DNA of 64,000 nt from Pseudonocardia sp. N23 (GTDB lineage Bacteria; Actinomycetota; Actinomycetes; Mycobacteriales; Pseudonocardiaceae). Below are positions 54,113-64,000 of this stretch, one piece after another. Below the pieces are notes generated by a model. The model saw only the letters and a list, made by a program, of their open reading frames with translations. It did no database searches and had not been told where the DNA came from. A program made the translations under genes and the position numbers. The stretch covers positions 187,574-251,573 of the forward strand of contig NZ_BEGX01000128.1 in the NCBI RefSeq assembly GCF_002583555.1, written 5' to 3'. Numbering within the stretch: the first letter of the stretch is position 1; each line of letters begins with the position of its first letter.

Positions 54113-54859
54113 ATGAGCCTCCCCAGTGAGCGCCCGACCGCTGTCGTCACCGGAGCGAGCAGCGGCATCGGCGCCGCCACCGCCCGCGGCCTCGCCACCG
54201 CGGGGTTCCACGTCGTCCTCGGGGCCCGCCGGGTCGACCGGTGCGCCGCGATCGCCCGCGAGATCGACGGCACCGCCGTGCGTCTCGACGTCACGGACCC
54301 CGACTCGGTGTCCGCCTTCGTCGCGGCGGTCCCGGAGTGCCGGCTGCTGGTCAACAATGCGGGCGGGGCGAAGGGCCTGGAGCCCGTCGCCGCCGCCGAC
54401 GAGGACGCCTGGCGCTGGATGTGGGAGGCCAACGTCCTGGGCACGCTGCGGATGGTGAAGGGCCTGCTGCCGGCACTGGTCGCGTCGGGCGACGGGCACA
54501 TCGTGACGGTGACGTCGATCGCCGCGCTGGAGGCCTACGACAACGGCGCCGGCTACACCGGGGCCAAGCACGCGCAGGCCATGGTGCACCGCACCCTCCG
54601 CGGCGAGCTCCTCGGGCAACCGGTGCGGCTCACCGAGGTCGCGCCGGGGATGGTCGAGACGGAGTTCTCCCTCGTCCGCTTCGACGGCGACGCCGAGAAG
54701 GCCGAGAACGTCTACAAGGGGATCACGCCGCTGACCGCCGAGGACGTCGCCGAGACGATCGTCTTCGCCGCCACGCGGCCCTCGCACGTCAACATCGACC
54801 AGATCGTCATCAAGCCGCGCGCCCAGGCGTCGGCGATGCGCGCCCACCGGGAGTCCTGA
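54113..54859 (+). CDS. SDR family NAD(P)-dependent oxidoreductase
   Basis: This 248-residue short-chain dehydrogenase has the cofactor motif TGASSGIGAATARG (residues 13-26), VNNAGGAKGLEPV, the catalytic Ser strand TVTSIAALEAYDNG and YTGAKHAQ with Tyr-x-x-x-Lys. The C-terminal AEDVAETIVFAATRPSHVNI is like YdfG-type serine/3-hydroxypropionate dehydrogenases. The alcohol substrate is not known. A quinone reductase-like gene starts 1 bp after its stop, so the two are an operon. Confidence 0.92.
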   Translation: MSLPSERPTAVVTGASSGIGAATARGLATAGFHVVLGARRVDRCAAIAREIDGTAVRLDVTDPDSVSAFVAAVPECRLLVNNAGGAKGLEPVAAADEDAWRWMWEANVLGTLRMVKGLLPALVASGDGHIVTVTSIAALEAYDNGAGYTGAKHAQAMVHRTLRGELLGQPVRLTEVAPGMVETEFSLVRFDGDAEKAENVYKGITPLTAEDVAETIVFAATRPSHVNIDQIVIKPRAQASAMRAHRES

Positions 54860-54860
54860 G

Positions 54861-55874
54861 ATGCGAGCAGCCGTCTACGAGCGGACCGGACCGTCGTCGG
54901 TCCTCCAGGTGCGGGAGCGCCCACTGCCCGAGCCCGGCCCGGGAGGGATCCGGGTGCGGGTCGCGGTGTCCGGGGTGAACCCGACCGACTGGAAGTCGCG
55001 CAGTGGCGCGACCGCGGCCCCGCTCGCGGCACCGAAGGTGCCGAACCAGGACGGCGCCGGGACCGTCGACGCCGTGGGCGCCGGGGTCACGGCCTTCTCC
55101 GCGGGCGACCGGGTGTGGCTGTGGGACGTCGCCTGGCAGACCGACGAGGGCACCGCGCAGGAGTTCGTCGTCGTGCCACAGGAGCGGGTGGTGGCCCTGC
55201 CCGACGGCGAGTCGTTCGACACCGGGGCGTCGCTGGGCATCCCGGCGCTCACCGCGCACCGGGCCCTGACCGCGCACGAGGACGGCCCGTCGCGGCTGTC
55301 CCCCGGCGCGCTCGACGGGACGGTCGTGCTGGTCACCGGTGGTGCGGGTGCGGTGTCACACGCGGCGATCCAGCTCGCCCGCTGGGCCGGCGCGACCGTA
55401 CTGACGACCGTGTCCGGCGAGGAGAAGGCCGAGCTCGCCCGCCGCGCCGGCGCCCAGCACGTGATCAACTACCGCACCGACGACGTTCCCGCCGCCGTGC
55501 GCGAGGTAAGCCCGCGCGGGGTGGACGTGGTCGTCGACGTCGCGGTCGTCGCCAACATCGCGACCGACATCGAGGTGATCGCGCCCGGCGGCACGGTCGC
55601 CGTCTACGCGGTCGACACCGACCAGCCGCTGACGATGCCCGTGCGGCCGGCGATGGTCCCGAACATGCGGCTGCAGTTCGTCATGACCTACACGGTGACC
55701 GACCGGCAGAAGGCCGACGCCGTCGCCGCTGTGTCGGCCGCGCTCGCCGACGGCGCACTGCGCGTCGGCGCCGAGCACGGGCTACCGCTCACCCGGTTCC
55801 CGCTCGCGGAGACCGGCGCCGCCCACGACGCCGTGGAGGCCGGCACGGTCGGCAAGGTCCTGATCGACTGCTAG
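54861..55874 (+). CDS. NADPH:quinone reductase-like MDR oxidoreductase
   Basis: This 337-residue medium-chain reductase of the zinc-free quinone oxidoreductase group has the start RAAVYERTGPSSVLQV, VSGVNPTDWKSRSG, GAGVTAFSAGDRVW and the Rossmann segment VLVTGGAGAVSHAAIQLARWAGATV, starting VLVTGGAGAVSHAAIQL. No zinc-ligand Cys cluster is present. It reduces quinones or enones with NADPH. Its stop overlaps, tail to tail, that of the L,D-transpeptidase by 4 bp (CTAG). The true substrate is unknown. Confidence 0.92.
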   Translation: MRAAVYERTGPSSVLQVRERPLPEPGPGGIRVRVAVSGVNPTDWKSRSGATAAPLAAPKVPNQDGAGTVDAVGAGVTAFSAGDRVWLWDVAWQTDEGTAQEFVVVPQERVVALPDGESFDTGASLGIPALTAHRALTAHEDGPSRLSPGALDGTVVLVTGGAGAVSHAAIQLARWAGATVLTTVSGEEKAELARRAGAQHVINYRTDDVPAAVREVSPRGVDVVVDVAVVANIATDIEVIAPGGTVAVYAVDTDQPLTMPVRPAMVPNMRLQFVMTYTVTDRQKADAVAAVSAALADGALRVGAEHGLPLTRFPLAETGAAHDAVEAGTVGKVLIDC

Positions 55875-57058
55875 AGGGCCGACAGCGCCTTCCACTGGTT
55901 CCAGTTCAGCGTCCAGTCCCAGATGTCGCCGTCCTTGGCCGACAGCTGGACCGGGGTGCCCGTGACCTCGACGGGGTCGCCGTAGATGGCGGTGTCGTAG
56001 TAGGCCTTGGCGTTGTCGATCGACAGGTTCACGCAGCCGTGGGTCACGTTCGACGAGCCCTGCGCCCCCGACGACGCCGGGTTGGCGTGGATGAACTCGC
56101 CGTTGTTGCTGATCCGCACGGCCCACTTCTCGACGACGTCGTAGCCGTACTGCTCGCTGACCATCCGCTTGTCGGTGAACTTCTCGCTGACGACGTGCAC
56201 GCCGGAGCGGGTGTTGCGGTTCGGGTCGGTCCCCAGCCCGTAGGAGGCCGGGTAGCTGGCGATCTGCTGCCCGTCGCGCATCACGACCATCTGGAACGAG
56301 TTCACGTCGGCCTTGACGACCTGCGCCCGGCCGATGGTGAACGTCGAGCTCACGTTGCTCGCGCCGTACGCGCCGTTGCCGTAGTCGACACCGAAGAGGT
56401 TCGCCTTCACGGTGACCTCGGTGCCGGACTTCCAGTACTCCTTGGGCCGCCAGTGCACCCGGGAGCCGCCGTTCTCGTCGGGCAGCCAGCCCCAGGCGCC
56501 CTCGGTGGGCGCCGACGTCGTGATCGACAGCGCCTTCTCCGCGGCGGCTCTGTCGGAGACGTGGCTGTTGAACTGGATCTGGATCGGCGCGGCGATGCCG
56601 ACGGTGCGACCGTCCCCGATGTTGAGGGTGCCGCGGACCTCCTTGGCCGGCTTCAGCGTCGCGAACCCGCCCGCGAGCGGGACCTGCTTGCCGTCGGTGC
56701 CGGTGGCGGTGCCCTTCCAGCGGTAGCTGGTGGCGTAGTCGAGCGGCGCCGTCGTCGTCCACGACTTCTTGTCGGCTGCCAGCTCGCCCTTCACCGCCTT
56801 GCCCGCGCCGTCGACGAGGCCGACCTCGTCGAACGTGCCTTCGTCGACCGATGCCTTCGCTGCCGTGGCCGGGTTGGCCCCCGTCGCGTCGGCCGCCGGC
56901 GTGTAGCTGACGGCGGCCTTCGGCCCGAGGATCGCGAGCGGTCCCCCACCGCCCCCGTCCGGTCCGCGTCCCGCCGCCGTGGCCGCCGTGACGGCCCCCG
57001 CCGTCCCGACCACCACGATGGCCAGGACGAGCAGGATTCTGCGCATTCGCTCCCCCAT
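55871..57058 (-). CDS. L,D-transpeptidase with Ig-like domains (LprQ/Ldt type)
   Basis: This 395-residue exported protein cross-links peptidoglycan through 3-3 bonds. A signal peptide with RRILLVLAIVVVGTAGAVTAATAA spans about residues 6-29 (quoted start RRILLVLAIVVVGTAG). Two Ig-like domains follow (about 45-150 and 155-250), the second with the AWGWLPDENGGSRVHWRP segment. The YkuD domain (about 250-375) has HANPASSGAQGSSNVTHGCVNLS with the catalytic His and Cys. No lipobox Cys is apparent. The murB-Ldt-DUF2505 order resembles Rv0481c-Rv0483 (lprQ) of M. tuberculosis, as I recall. Confidence 0.93.
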   Translation of the reverse strand: MGERMRRILLVLAIVVVGTAGAVTAATAAGRGPDGGGGGPLAILGPKAAVSYTPAADATGANPATAAKASVDEGTFDEVGLVDGAGKAVKGELAADKKSWTTTAPLDYATSYRWKGTATGTDGKQVPLAGGFATLKPAKEVRGTLNIGDGRTVGIAAPIQIQFNSHVSDRAAAEKALSITTSAPTEGAWGWLPDENGGSRVHWRPKEYWKSGTEVTVKANLFGVDYGNGAYGASNVSSTFTIGRAQVVKADVNSFQMVVMRDGQQIASYPASYGLGTDPNRNTRSGVHVVSEKFTDKRMVSEQYGYDVVEKWAVRISNNGEFIHANPASSGAQGSSNVTHGCVNLSIDNAKAYYDTAIYGDPVEVTGTPVQLSAKDGDIWDWTLNWNQWKALSAL

Positions 57059-57195
57059 TGCGACCTTCCTCCCCGTCCAGAAGACGTACGACCGCCGTGG
57101 GCGGTTGCGTGCGTCGGGGAACGGCCGGCGATGTCACCCGGCCCGGTGCACGACGTTACGCGGCGGCGCCGACAGTGGGCGCGACCGCCGAGGGC

Positions 57196-58254
57196 TCAGG
57201 GCAAGCGGCAGCCGACGAGCACCGGCTCGGGGTGCAGGACGACGCCGAACCGGTCGGCGACCCCGCCGCGCACCTCCGCTGCCAGCGACAGGAGGTCCTC
57301 GGTCGTGCCCGGGCCGCGGTTGGTCAGCGCCAGGACGTGGCGGCCCGACAGCGCGACGCGCCCACCCGGACCGGCGTGTCCGCGGCCGAACCCGGCATGC
57401 TGGATGAGCCAGGCGGCCGAGAGCTTCACCCGATCGGACGCCGCCGGCCAGCGGGGCATGCCGTCGGTCGCCGGGCCGTCGGGGACGTCGGCGGCGTCGA
57501 CGACCGGGTTGGTGAAGAACGAGCCCGCGCTCCACGTGTCGTGGTCGCCGGCGTCGAGCACCATGGCCTTGGAGCGGCGCAGGCCGAGCACGGCGTCGCG
57601 GGCGACCGCGGCGGGCACCCGGCCGCCGGGTTCGGCGCCGAGGGCGCGGGCGAGCTCCGGGTAGCGCAGCGGCGCGCTGTCGGCACCGCCCGGCAGCGCG
57701 AACCGCACCCGCAGCACGACGGCGTCGTCACGGTTCTTGAGCGTGCTCGTGCGATAGCCCAGGCCCAGGTCGGCGGCCGGGACGCGGGTGCGGACCGCGC
57801 GGGTCCGCCGGTCGTAGAGGTCGACGTCGACGAGCAGGTCCGCGACCTCGACCCCGTAGGCGCCGACGTTCTGCACCGGCGTCGCGCCCGTCCGCCCGGG
57901 GATGCCCGACAGGCACTCCAGCCCGCCCAGGCCGCGGGCGACGGTCGCCGCGACCACGTCGTCCCAGTCCTCCCCGGCCTCGACCGTGAGCAGGACCGAA
58001 CCGTCGCCACGCGGGGTGACGTCGAGGCCGGTGCTCGCGATCCGCACGACCGTGCCCCGGAAACCCTCGTCGGCGACGACGACGTTCGAGCCGCCGCCGA
58101 GCACCAGCACCGGCTCACCGGCGTCGTCGGCCGTGCGCACCGCGTCGACGACCTCGTCCGCCGACGAGGCCGTCACCACCCGGTCGGCTGGACCGCCGAG
58201 ACGGAGCGTGGTCATGGTGGCGAGCGGCGGGGCGGCCACGTCGGGAACCGGCAC
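57196..58254 (-). CDS. murB: UDP-N-acetylmuramate dehydrogenase
   Basis: This 352-residue FAD enzyme reduces UDP-GlcNAc enolpyruvate to UDP-MurNAc. It shows the type I MurB layout: TTLRLGGPADRVV near the start, LVLGGGSNVVVADEGF and SGIPGRTGATPVQNVGAYG for FAD binding, GYRTSTLKN with the active-site Tyr/Arg, and AGSFFTNPVV with the catalytic Ser. The C-terminus has the final Glu region in VVLHPEPVLVG. I chose GTG at 58254, which keeps PLATMTTLRLGG in the protein. It is divergent from the DUF2505 gene by 24 bp. Confidence 0.95.
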   Translation of the reverse strand: MPVPDVAAPPLATMTTLRLGGPADRVVTASSADEVVDAVRTADDAGEPVLVLGGGSNVVVADEGFRGTVVRIASTGLDVTPRGDGSVLLTVEAGEDWDDVVAATVARGLGGLECLSGIPGRTGATPVQNVGAYGVEVADLLVDVDLYDRRTRAVRTRVPAADLGLGYRTSTLKNRDDAVVLRVRFALPGGADSAPLRYPELARALGAEPGGRVPAAVARDAVLGLRRSKAMVLDAGDHDTWSAGSFFTNPVVDAADVPDGPATDGMPRWPAASDRVKLSAAWLIQHAGFGRGHAGPGGRVALSGRHVLALTNRGPGTTEDLLSLAAEVRGGVADRFGVVLHPEPVLVGCRLP

Positions 58255-58278
58255 GAGCGCCGAGGGTAGCCTCCGCCC

Positions 58279-58782
58279 ATGGCGCACCAGCTCACCCACC
58301 GCACCACCGCGGAGTTCCCCGCCGAGAAGGTCTACGCCGCGATGGTCGACCCCGACTATCTGAAGGCGCGCCTCGAGCGCCTCGGTGGGCCGGGCGCGGC
58401 GCTGCTGTCGCACCACGTCGACGGCAACGGCGCCCGCTACGAGCTGCGCCACGGCGTCGACGCGAACGTCGTCCCCCCGATGGTCCGCAGCCTGGTCAGC
58501 GGCGACCTCGTGATCGAGCGGACCGAGACGCTCGCGCCCGCCGGCCCCGGCCGCTACACCGGCACGGTCGACGTCCGCATCCCCGGGACACCCGCGTCGG
58601 CCGAGGGCGCCATCCGGCTGGCCGACATCGAGGGCGGCAGCGAGCTTGTCGTCGACGCCGCGGTGACGGTCAGGGTGCCGCTCATCGGCGGCAAGATCGA
58701 GAGCATGGTCGCCGAACAGATCGAGGGGCTACTCGCGTCGGAGACCGCGTTCACGCTCGAGTGGCTGCGGCAGCGGGCCTGA
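58279..58782 (+). CDS. DUF2505 domain protein (SRPBCC-like)
   Basis: This 167-residue protein fits DUF2505, an actinobacterial family with a START/SRPBCC-like lipid-binding fold. The N-terminus AHQLTHRTTAEFPAEKVYAAMVDPDYLKARL, starting AHQLTHRTTAEFPAEKVYA, is typical, and VPLIGGKIESMVAEQIEG fits the long C-terminal helix. It is conserved beside murB. It may bind a hydrophobic ligand; function is unknown. Its last 32 bp overlap the end of the convergent MFS gene. Confidence 0.87.
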   Translation: MAHQLTHRTTAEFPAEKVYAAMVDPDYLKARLERLGGPGAALLSHHVDGNGARYELRHGVDANVVPPMVRSLVSGDLVIERTETLAPAGPGRYTGTVDVRIPGTPASAEGAIRLADIEGGSELVVDAAVTVRVPLIGGKIESMVAEQIEGLLASETAFTLEWLRQRA

Positions 58783-60073
58783 CCCCGGAGCCCGACCTGC
58801 CGCGGGTGATCGACTCGCCCAGCCACACCAGGAACCCCAGCGCCGGGAACGCCGCGCCCACCACGACAACACCCGTCCACCCGTGTGCCGCATACATGCC
58901 CGCCGACAGCCCCGACCCGGTCGCGCCGCCGACGAAGTAGCTGGTCATGTACGCCGTGTTGAGCCGGCTGCGCGCCTCCGGCGCCAGTGGGAAGACGACG
59001 TTCTGGTTCGTGATGTGGCAGGCCTGCAACGCCATGTCGAAGACGACGATGCCGACCGCGAGCACGACCAGCGAGTGCGCGCCCAGATACACCAGCACGA
59101 ACGACGCGGCCGTCAGCGCCAGCGCAGCCCCTGTCGTGAGGTGGGTGAGACCGCGGTCGGCGAGGCGGCCCGCGAACCGGGCCATCAGCGCGCCCGCCAC
59201 CCCGAACAGCGCGAAGAGGCCGATCTGGGCGTCGGCCAGGTGGAACGGCGGGCCCGCCAGCAGGAACCCGATGCTCGTCCACAACGCCCCGAACGAGGCG
59301 TAGCTCGTCGCCCCGTAGACCATCCGCAGCCGCAGCACCGGCTGGTCGCGGACCAGACCCAGTACCGAGCCCAGCAGCCGCGGATAGCTCATCCGCACCG
59401 GCGGCGCGACCACCGGCAACGCCCGCCACAACGCCACCGCGCACACCGCGGTGAGGACGGCCCCGAGCACGAACACCGCGCGCCAGCCCAGCCAGTCGGC
59501 CACCAGCCCCGACACGACCCGGGCCACCAGTACCCCGATGAGCAGCCCGCTCATCACGGTGCCGACGGTGCGGCCCTCCTCGCCCGGCCGCGCGAGCTGC
59601 GCCGCGAACGGCACCAGCACCTGCGCCGCCACCGACGTCACCCCGACGACCGCGAACGCCGAGGCCAGTACCGCCAGTGAGGGCGCCGTCGCCGCGACGA
59701 CCAGCCCGGCCACCGTCACCGCCAGCACCGTCATGACGAGACGCCTGCGCTGCAGCAGGTCGCCCAGGGGGACGAGCGTCGCCAGGCCCACCGCGTACGC
59801 GACCTGGATGATCGTCAGGGCCGCACCGACCGCACCCGACGACGCCCCGAAGTGCTCGGCGAGCGTCGCCTCCAGCGGCTGGGCGTAGTACAGGTTCGCG
59901 ACGATCGCGCCGGTCGCGAACGTCATCGCCGCCACCGCGACCGTGCGGCGACGGTCGTCGAGAACAGGTGGACCATCGACCTGGGTTGGTGGTGCGTCGT
60001 CACGGGCGGGTGGTGCGTCGTCACGGGCGGGTGGTGCGTCGTCACGGGCGGGTGGTGCGTCGTCGGGACTCAC
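58751..60073 (-). CDS. MFS transporter with DDAPPAR N-terminal repeat
   Basis: This 440-residue permease has 12 helices. After an N-terminal tail with heptad-length DDAPPAR repeats (four in a row), the first helix reads VAAMTFATGAIVANLYYAQPLEATLAEHFG, starting VAAMTFATGAIVANLYYAQP. This is the YNFM/arabinose-efflux-like group, with loop 2-3 GDLLQRRRLVMTVL. GTG at 60073 includes the repeat; a start inside it or at the later ATG is possible. The substrate is not known. Overlaps DUF2505 at the 3' end and is divergent from purU. Confidence 0.83.
   Translation of the reverse strand: MSPDDAPPARDDAPPARDDAPPARDDAPPTQVDGPPVLDDRRRTVAVAAMTFATGAIVANLYYAQPLEATLAEHFGASSGAVGAALTIIQVAYAVGLATLVPLGDLLQRRRLVMTVLAVTVAGLVVAATAPSLAVLASAFAVVGVTSVAAQVLVPFAAQLARPGEEGRTVGTVMSGLLIGVLVARVVSGLVADWLGWRAVFVLGAVLTAVCAVALWRALPVVAPPVRMSYPRLLGSVLGLVRDQPVLRLRMVYGATSYASFGALWTSIGFLLAGPPFHLADAQIGLFALFGVAGALMARFAGRLADRGLTHLTTGAALALTAASFVLVYLGAHSLVVLAVGIVVFDMALQACHITNQNVVFPLAPEARSRLNTAYMTSYFVGGATGSGLSAGMYAAHGWTGVVVVGAAFPALGFLVWLGESITRGRSGSGVRPAAAATRA
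59995..60057. repeat. 21-bp tandem repeat, three copies, coding for DDAPPAR
   Basis: Three identical 21-bp units (each CGTCGTCACGGGCGGGTGGTG) with partial copies at both ends encode the DDAPPAR tail repeat of the MFS gene on the minus strand. Perfect copies suggest recent expansion. Confidence 0.95.
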
Positions 60074-60151
60074 CCGTCGAGCGTGCCCCCGTTCCCGCAC
60101 GTGCGCAGGGACACCGGGGTGTGAGATCCGGCGCGTGGCACGATCGACGCC

Positions 60152-61045
60152 GTGGAACCAGCAGCGTCGCGCCGATACGTGATCACCTTCAGCTGCCCCG
60201 ACCGGACCGGCATCGTGGCCCGCATCTCGGGATTCCTGGCCGACGCCGGTGCCTGGATCGTCGAGGCCGCCTACCATGCCGACGCCGACCAGAACTGGTT
60301 CTTCACCCGCCAGGTCGTGCGCGCCGACTCCGTGCCCTACGACGCCGACGAGCTGCGCACCCGTTTTGCCGAGGTCGCCGCCGAGTTCGGCCCCGACGCC
60401 ACCTGGCGGGTCACCGACACCGGCGAGAAGAAGCGCGCCGTCCTGCTCGTCACCCGCGAGCCGCACTGCCTGCACGACCTCCTCGGCCGGGTCTCCGCCG
60501 GCGAGCTGCCCGTGGAGATCACCTCGGTGATCGGCAACCACGACGCGCTGCGCGACGTCGTCGCCGCCCACAAGGTGCCGTTCCACCACGTCCCGTTCCC
60601 CGGGATGCGTGACGAGCGACGCGAGAGCCTCAAGCTCGAGGCCTTCGAGGAGGTGCGCAAGCTCGTCGACGAGCAGGAGCCCGACGCGATCGTCCTGGCC
60701 CGATTCATGCAGGTGCTGCCCGCGCACCTGTGCGAGCAGTGGCGCGGCCGGGCGATCAACATCCACCACAGCTTCCTGCCGTCGTTCGCCGGCGCCCGGC
60801 CCTACCACCAGGCCCACACCCGCGGCGTGAAGCTGATCGGCGCCACGTGCCACTACGTGACCGCCGACCTCGACGCCGGCCCGATCATCGAGCAGGATGT
60901 CATCCGCGTCGACCACGGCGACACCGCCTCGGACATGGTCCGCCGGGGCCGCGACATCGAGCGCCTGGTGCTGTCCCGGGGCCTGCGCTGGCACCTGGAG
61001 GACCGCGTCCTGGTGCACGGCAACAAGACGGTCGTCCTGCGCTGA
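60152..61045 (+). CDS. purU: formyltetrahydrofolate deformylase
   Basis: This 297-residue enzyme releases formate from 10-formyl-THF. An N-terminal ACT domain (about 8-85: YVITFSCPDRTGIVARISGFLA) is followed by the formyltransferase-like domain with QVLPAHLCEQWRGRAINIHHSFLPSF, starting QVLPAHLCEQWRGRAIN, which includes the catalytic Asn-His pair, and GATCHYVTADLDAGPIIEQDV with the catalytic Asp. GTG start at 60152. Length fits PurU. Formate release links to one-carbon balance and to the formaldehyde enzyme encoded at 13262 (inference). Confidence 0.95.
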   Translation: MEPAASRRYVITFSCPDRTGIVARISGFLADAGAWIVEAAYHADADQNWFFTRQVVRADSVPYDADELRTRFAEVAAEFGPDATWRVTDTGEKKRAVLLVTREPHCLHDLLGRVSAGELPVEITSVIGNHDALRDVVAAHKVPFHHVPFPGMRDERRESLKLEAFEEVRKLVDEQEPDAIVLARFMQVLPAHLCEQWRGRAINIHHSFLPSFAGARPYHQAHTRGVKLIGATCHYVTADLDAGPIIEQDVIRVDHGDTASDMVRRGRDIERLVLSRGLRWHLEDRVLVHGNKTVVLR

Positions 61046-61119
61046 GCCCTGCGCCCCTGCCCCCGACACGAACGAACGGCGGTGGTGCCCGTTCCCCGGG
61101 GGGTGCCCGCGCCCGGTCG

Positions 61120-61168
61120 CAGGAACGGCACTCTCCCGCAATCCGGCTGTGGGAGAGTGCCGTTCCTG
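61120..61168. repeat. dispersed palindromic element, copy 2 (terminator-like)
   Basis: An 18-bp perfect stem (CAGGAACGGCACTCTCCC) with a 13-nt loop lies between convergent purU and lon. Outer arms and the right flank GACGTTCGG match copy 1 at 5347-5394. Inner changes are paired: CTCTCCC/GGGAGAG here against CTTTCCCGC/GCGGGAAG there, so structure is kept. A weaker GAACGG/CCGTTC palindrome lies at 61074-61095. Confidence 0.8.
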
Positions 61169-61177
61169 ACGTTCGGG

Positions 61178-63508
<2,331 letters not shown>

Positions 63509-63530
63509 GTCCCGACCAACGCTTACACCG

Positions 63531-63552
63531 TTGAACTCATTCCAGCGTTCAA
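63531..63552. promoter_or_regulatory. inverted repeat TTGAAC-N10-GTTCAA upstream of lon
   Basis: Perfect 6-bp arms lie 23 bp before the lon start. The minus-strand TTGAAC can also serve as a -35, with GTGTAA-like sequence 17-19 nt on. Spacing is one nt longer than in HAIR, so it is a promoter part or a second, weaker site. Confidence 0.45.
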
Positions 63553-63582
63553 GTAAGTCTGCTGAGAGCGAACGCGGGAACC

Positions 63583-63601
63583 TTGAGCGTCAGACGCTCA
63601 A
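63583..63601. promoter_or_regulatory. HAIR-like HspR operator upstream of lon
   Basis: TTGAGC-N7-GCTCAA is a perfect inverted repeat that fits the HAIR consensus CTTGAGT-N7-ACTCAAG in spacing and in the TTGAG/CTCAA cores. It stands 75 bp upstream of lon and overlaps the stop codon of the YbaK-family gene. HspR repression with heat induction is expected (established for Streptomyces lon; inference here). Confidence 0.7.
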
Positions 63602-64000
63602 CCGACGGCACGGGCGAGGTCGGCCAGGACCTCCGCGCCGGGCAGCGACGCGACGAGCGCCCCCGGGATCGCGAGCTTGCTGCCGCGGATGCCGCTGCCG
63701 ACGACGACCGCCTCGGCTGCCGCCACCTCGGGTGCGACGAGCAGCGGCCAGCCCTCCGGCAGCCCGACGGGCGTGATGCCGCCGTACTCCATGCCGGTCA
63801 GCTCGACAGCGTCGTCCATCGGCGCGAACGAGGCCCGGCGCGCGTCGATCCGGCGGCGCACGACACCGTTGACGTCGGCGCGGGTCGTCGCGAGCACGAG
63901 ACAGGCCGCGTAGCGGGTGTCACCGCCACGCTTCCCGGCGACGACGACGCAGTTGGCCGACGCGTCGAGCGGTGAGCCGTAGGCCTCGCAGAAGGCGGCG
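63598..64000 (-). CDS. YbaK/EbsC-family aminoacyl-tRNA deacylase (5' end beyond window)
   Basis: About 133 C-terminal residues are visible; the start lies beyond the right edge. The family covers editing enzymes such as Cys-tRNA(Pro) deacylase. Visible motifs are SANCVVVAGKRGG with the conserved Lys region, ADVNGVVRRRIDARRASFAP, GMEYGGITPVGLPEGWPLLV and VVGSGIRGSKLAIPG. The GGITPVGLP loop and GSGxRxxK segment are the YbaK signatures. Its stop is inside the HAIR site of the downstream lon gene. Substrate tRNA is not known. Confidence 0.9.
   Translation of the reverse strand, partial: AAFCEAYGSPLDASANCVVVAGKRGGDTRYAACLVLATTRADVNGVVRRRIDARRASFAPMDDAVELTGMEYGGITPVGLPEGWPLLVAPEVAAAEAVVVGSGIRGSKLAIPGALVASLPGAEVLADLARAVG

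Noticed and set aside
59995..60057. Possible operator array
   Set aside because: It is an in-frame coding repeat (DDAPPAR) in the MFS gene tail.
63548..63576. ClgR-type box upstream of lon
   Set aside because: TTCGCTCTCAGCAGA matches only part of the CGC-N5-GCG pattern; the right half is wrong.

Overview
The window reads as a chromosomal segment of a high-GC actinomycete, most likely Pseudonocardia or a close relative; the genus is an inference from gene content. Actinobacterial markers include a mycothiol-dependent formaldehyde dehydrogenase, SepH, an ANTAR regulator, FDXHR, DUF2505, DUF2530, DUF2537 and sunset-domain proteins, and the murB/L,D-transpeptidase and serC/sepH/DUF2537/methyltransferase orders that I recall from mycobacteria. 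I see no rRNA, tRNA, CRISPR array, prophage or intact insertion sequence.

Layout. 0-10.7 kb: a truncated ABC ATPase, a Dabb protein, an acyltransferase, a GAF-ANTAR regulator, a YbdK-type ligase, DedA, a fadB/thiolase beta-oxidation pair with a divergent MerR regulator, and a cupin/thioesterase pair. 10.7-18.4 kb: a decayed SDR gene with a nonamer repeat, fumarylacetoacetase, enoyl-CoA hydratase, mscR plus an MBL hydrolase, a PIN-toxin remnant, mtnA plus an MFS transporter, and a probably frameshifted cyclotransferase-like gene. 18.4-29.6 kb: a soluble di-iron monooxygenase operon of the propane/phenol (MimABCD/PrmABCD) type. It runs leftward as alpha hydroxylase, reductase, beta hydroxylase, coupling protein, dedicated GroEL-like chaperonin, amidohydrolase and MHS permease. 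A Fis-type activator of the AcoR/MimR family is read divergently. Together these would take up or use a small hydrocarbon, ketone or phenol and fold and regulate the enzyme.

29.6-43 kb: an ABC-2 exporter, a sunset-domain membrane protein, photolyase, two citrate synthases, pdxH, MFS transporters, a GlxA-type AraC regulator and serC. 43-50.6 kb: sepH, DUF2537, a SpoU methyltransferase, a GCS2 ligase and two proline-rich proteins. 50.9-64 kb: an EntS-like MFS transporter, an NCS2 purine permease with DUF2530, SDR and quinone reductase, L,D-transpeptidase, murB, DUF2505, an MFS transporter, purU, lon with a HAIR-type operator, and a truncated YbaK-family gene.

The most striking unexplained structure is at 50.60-50.87 kb, between convergent genes. 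It holds two tandem copies of a compact leftward unit: a -35/-10 promoter with exact 17-nt spacing, a DtxR/IdeR-like iron box over the -10, a 38-39 nt core that differs at one base, and a strong hairpin. The core starts at the predicted transcription start. I propose twin iron-responsive small RNAs. Other notable items are hairpins at every gapped junction of the monooxygenase operon, a dispersed palindrome family, and an SDR pseudogene whose repeat appears to expand its own HLGH motif.
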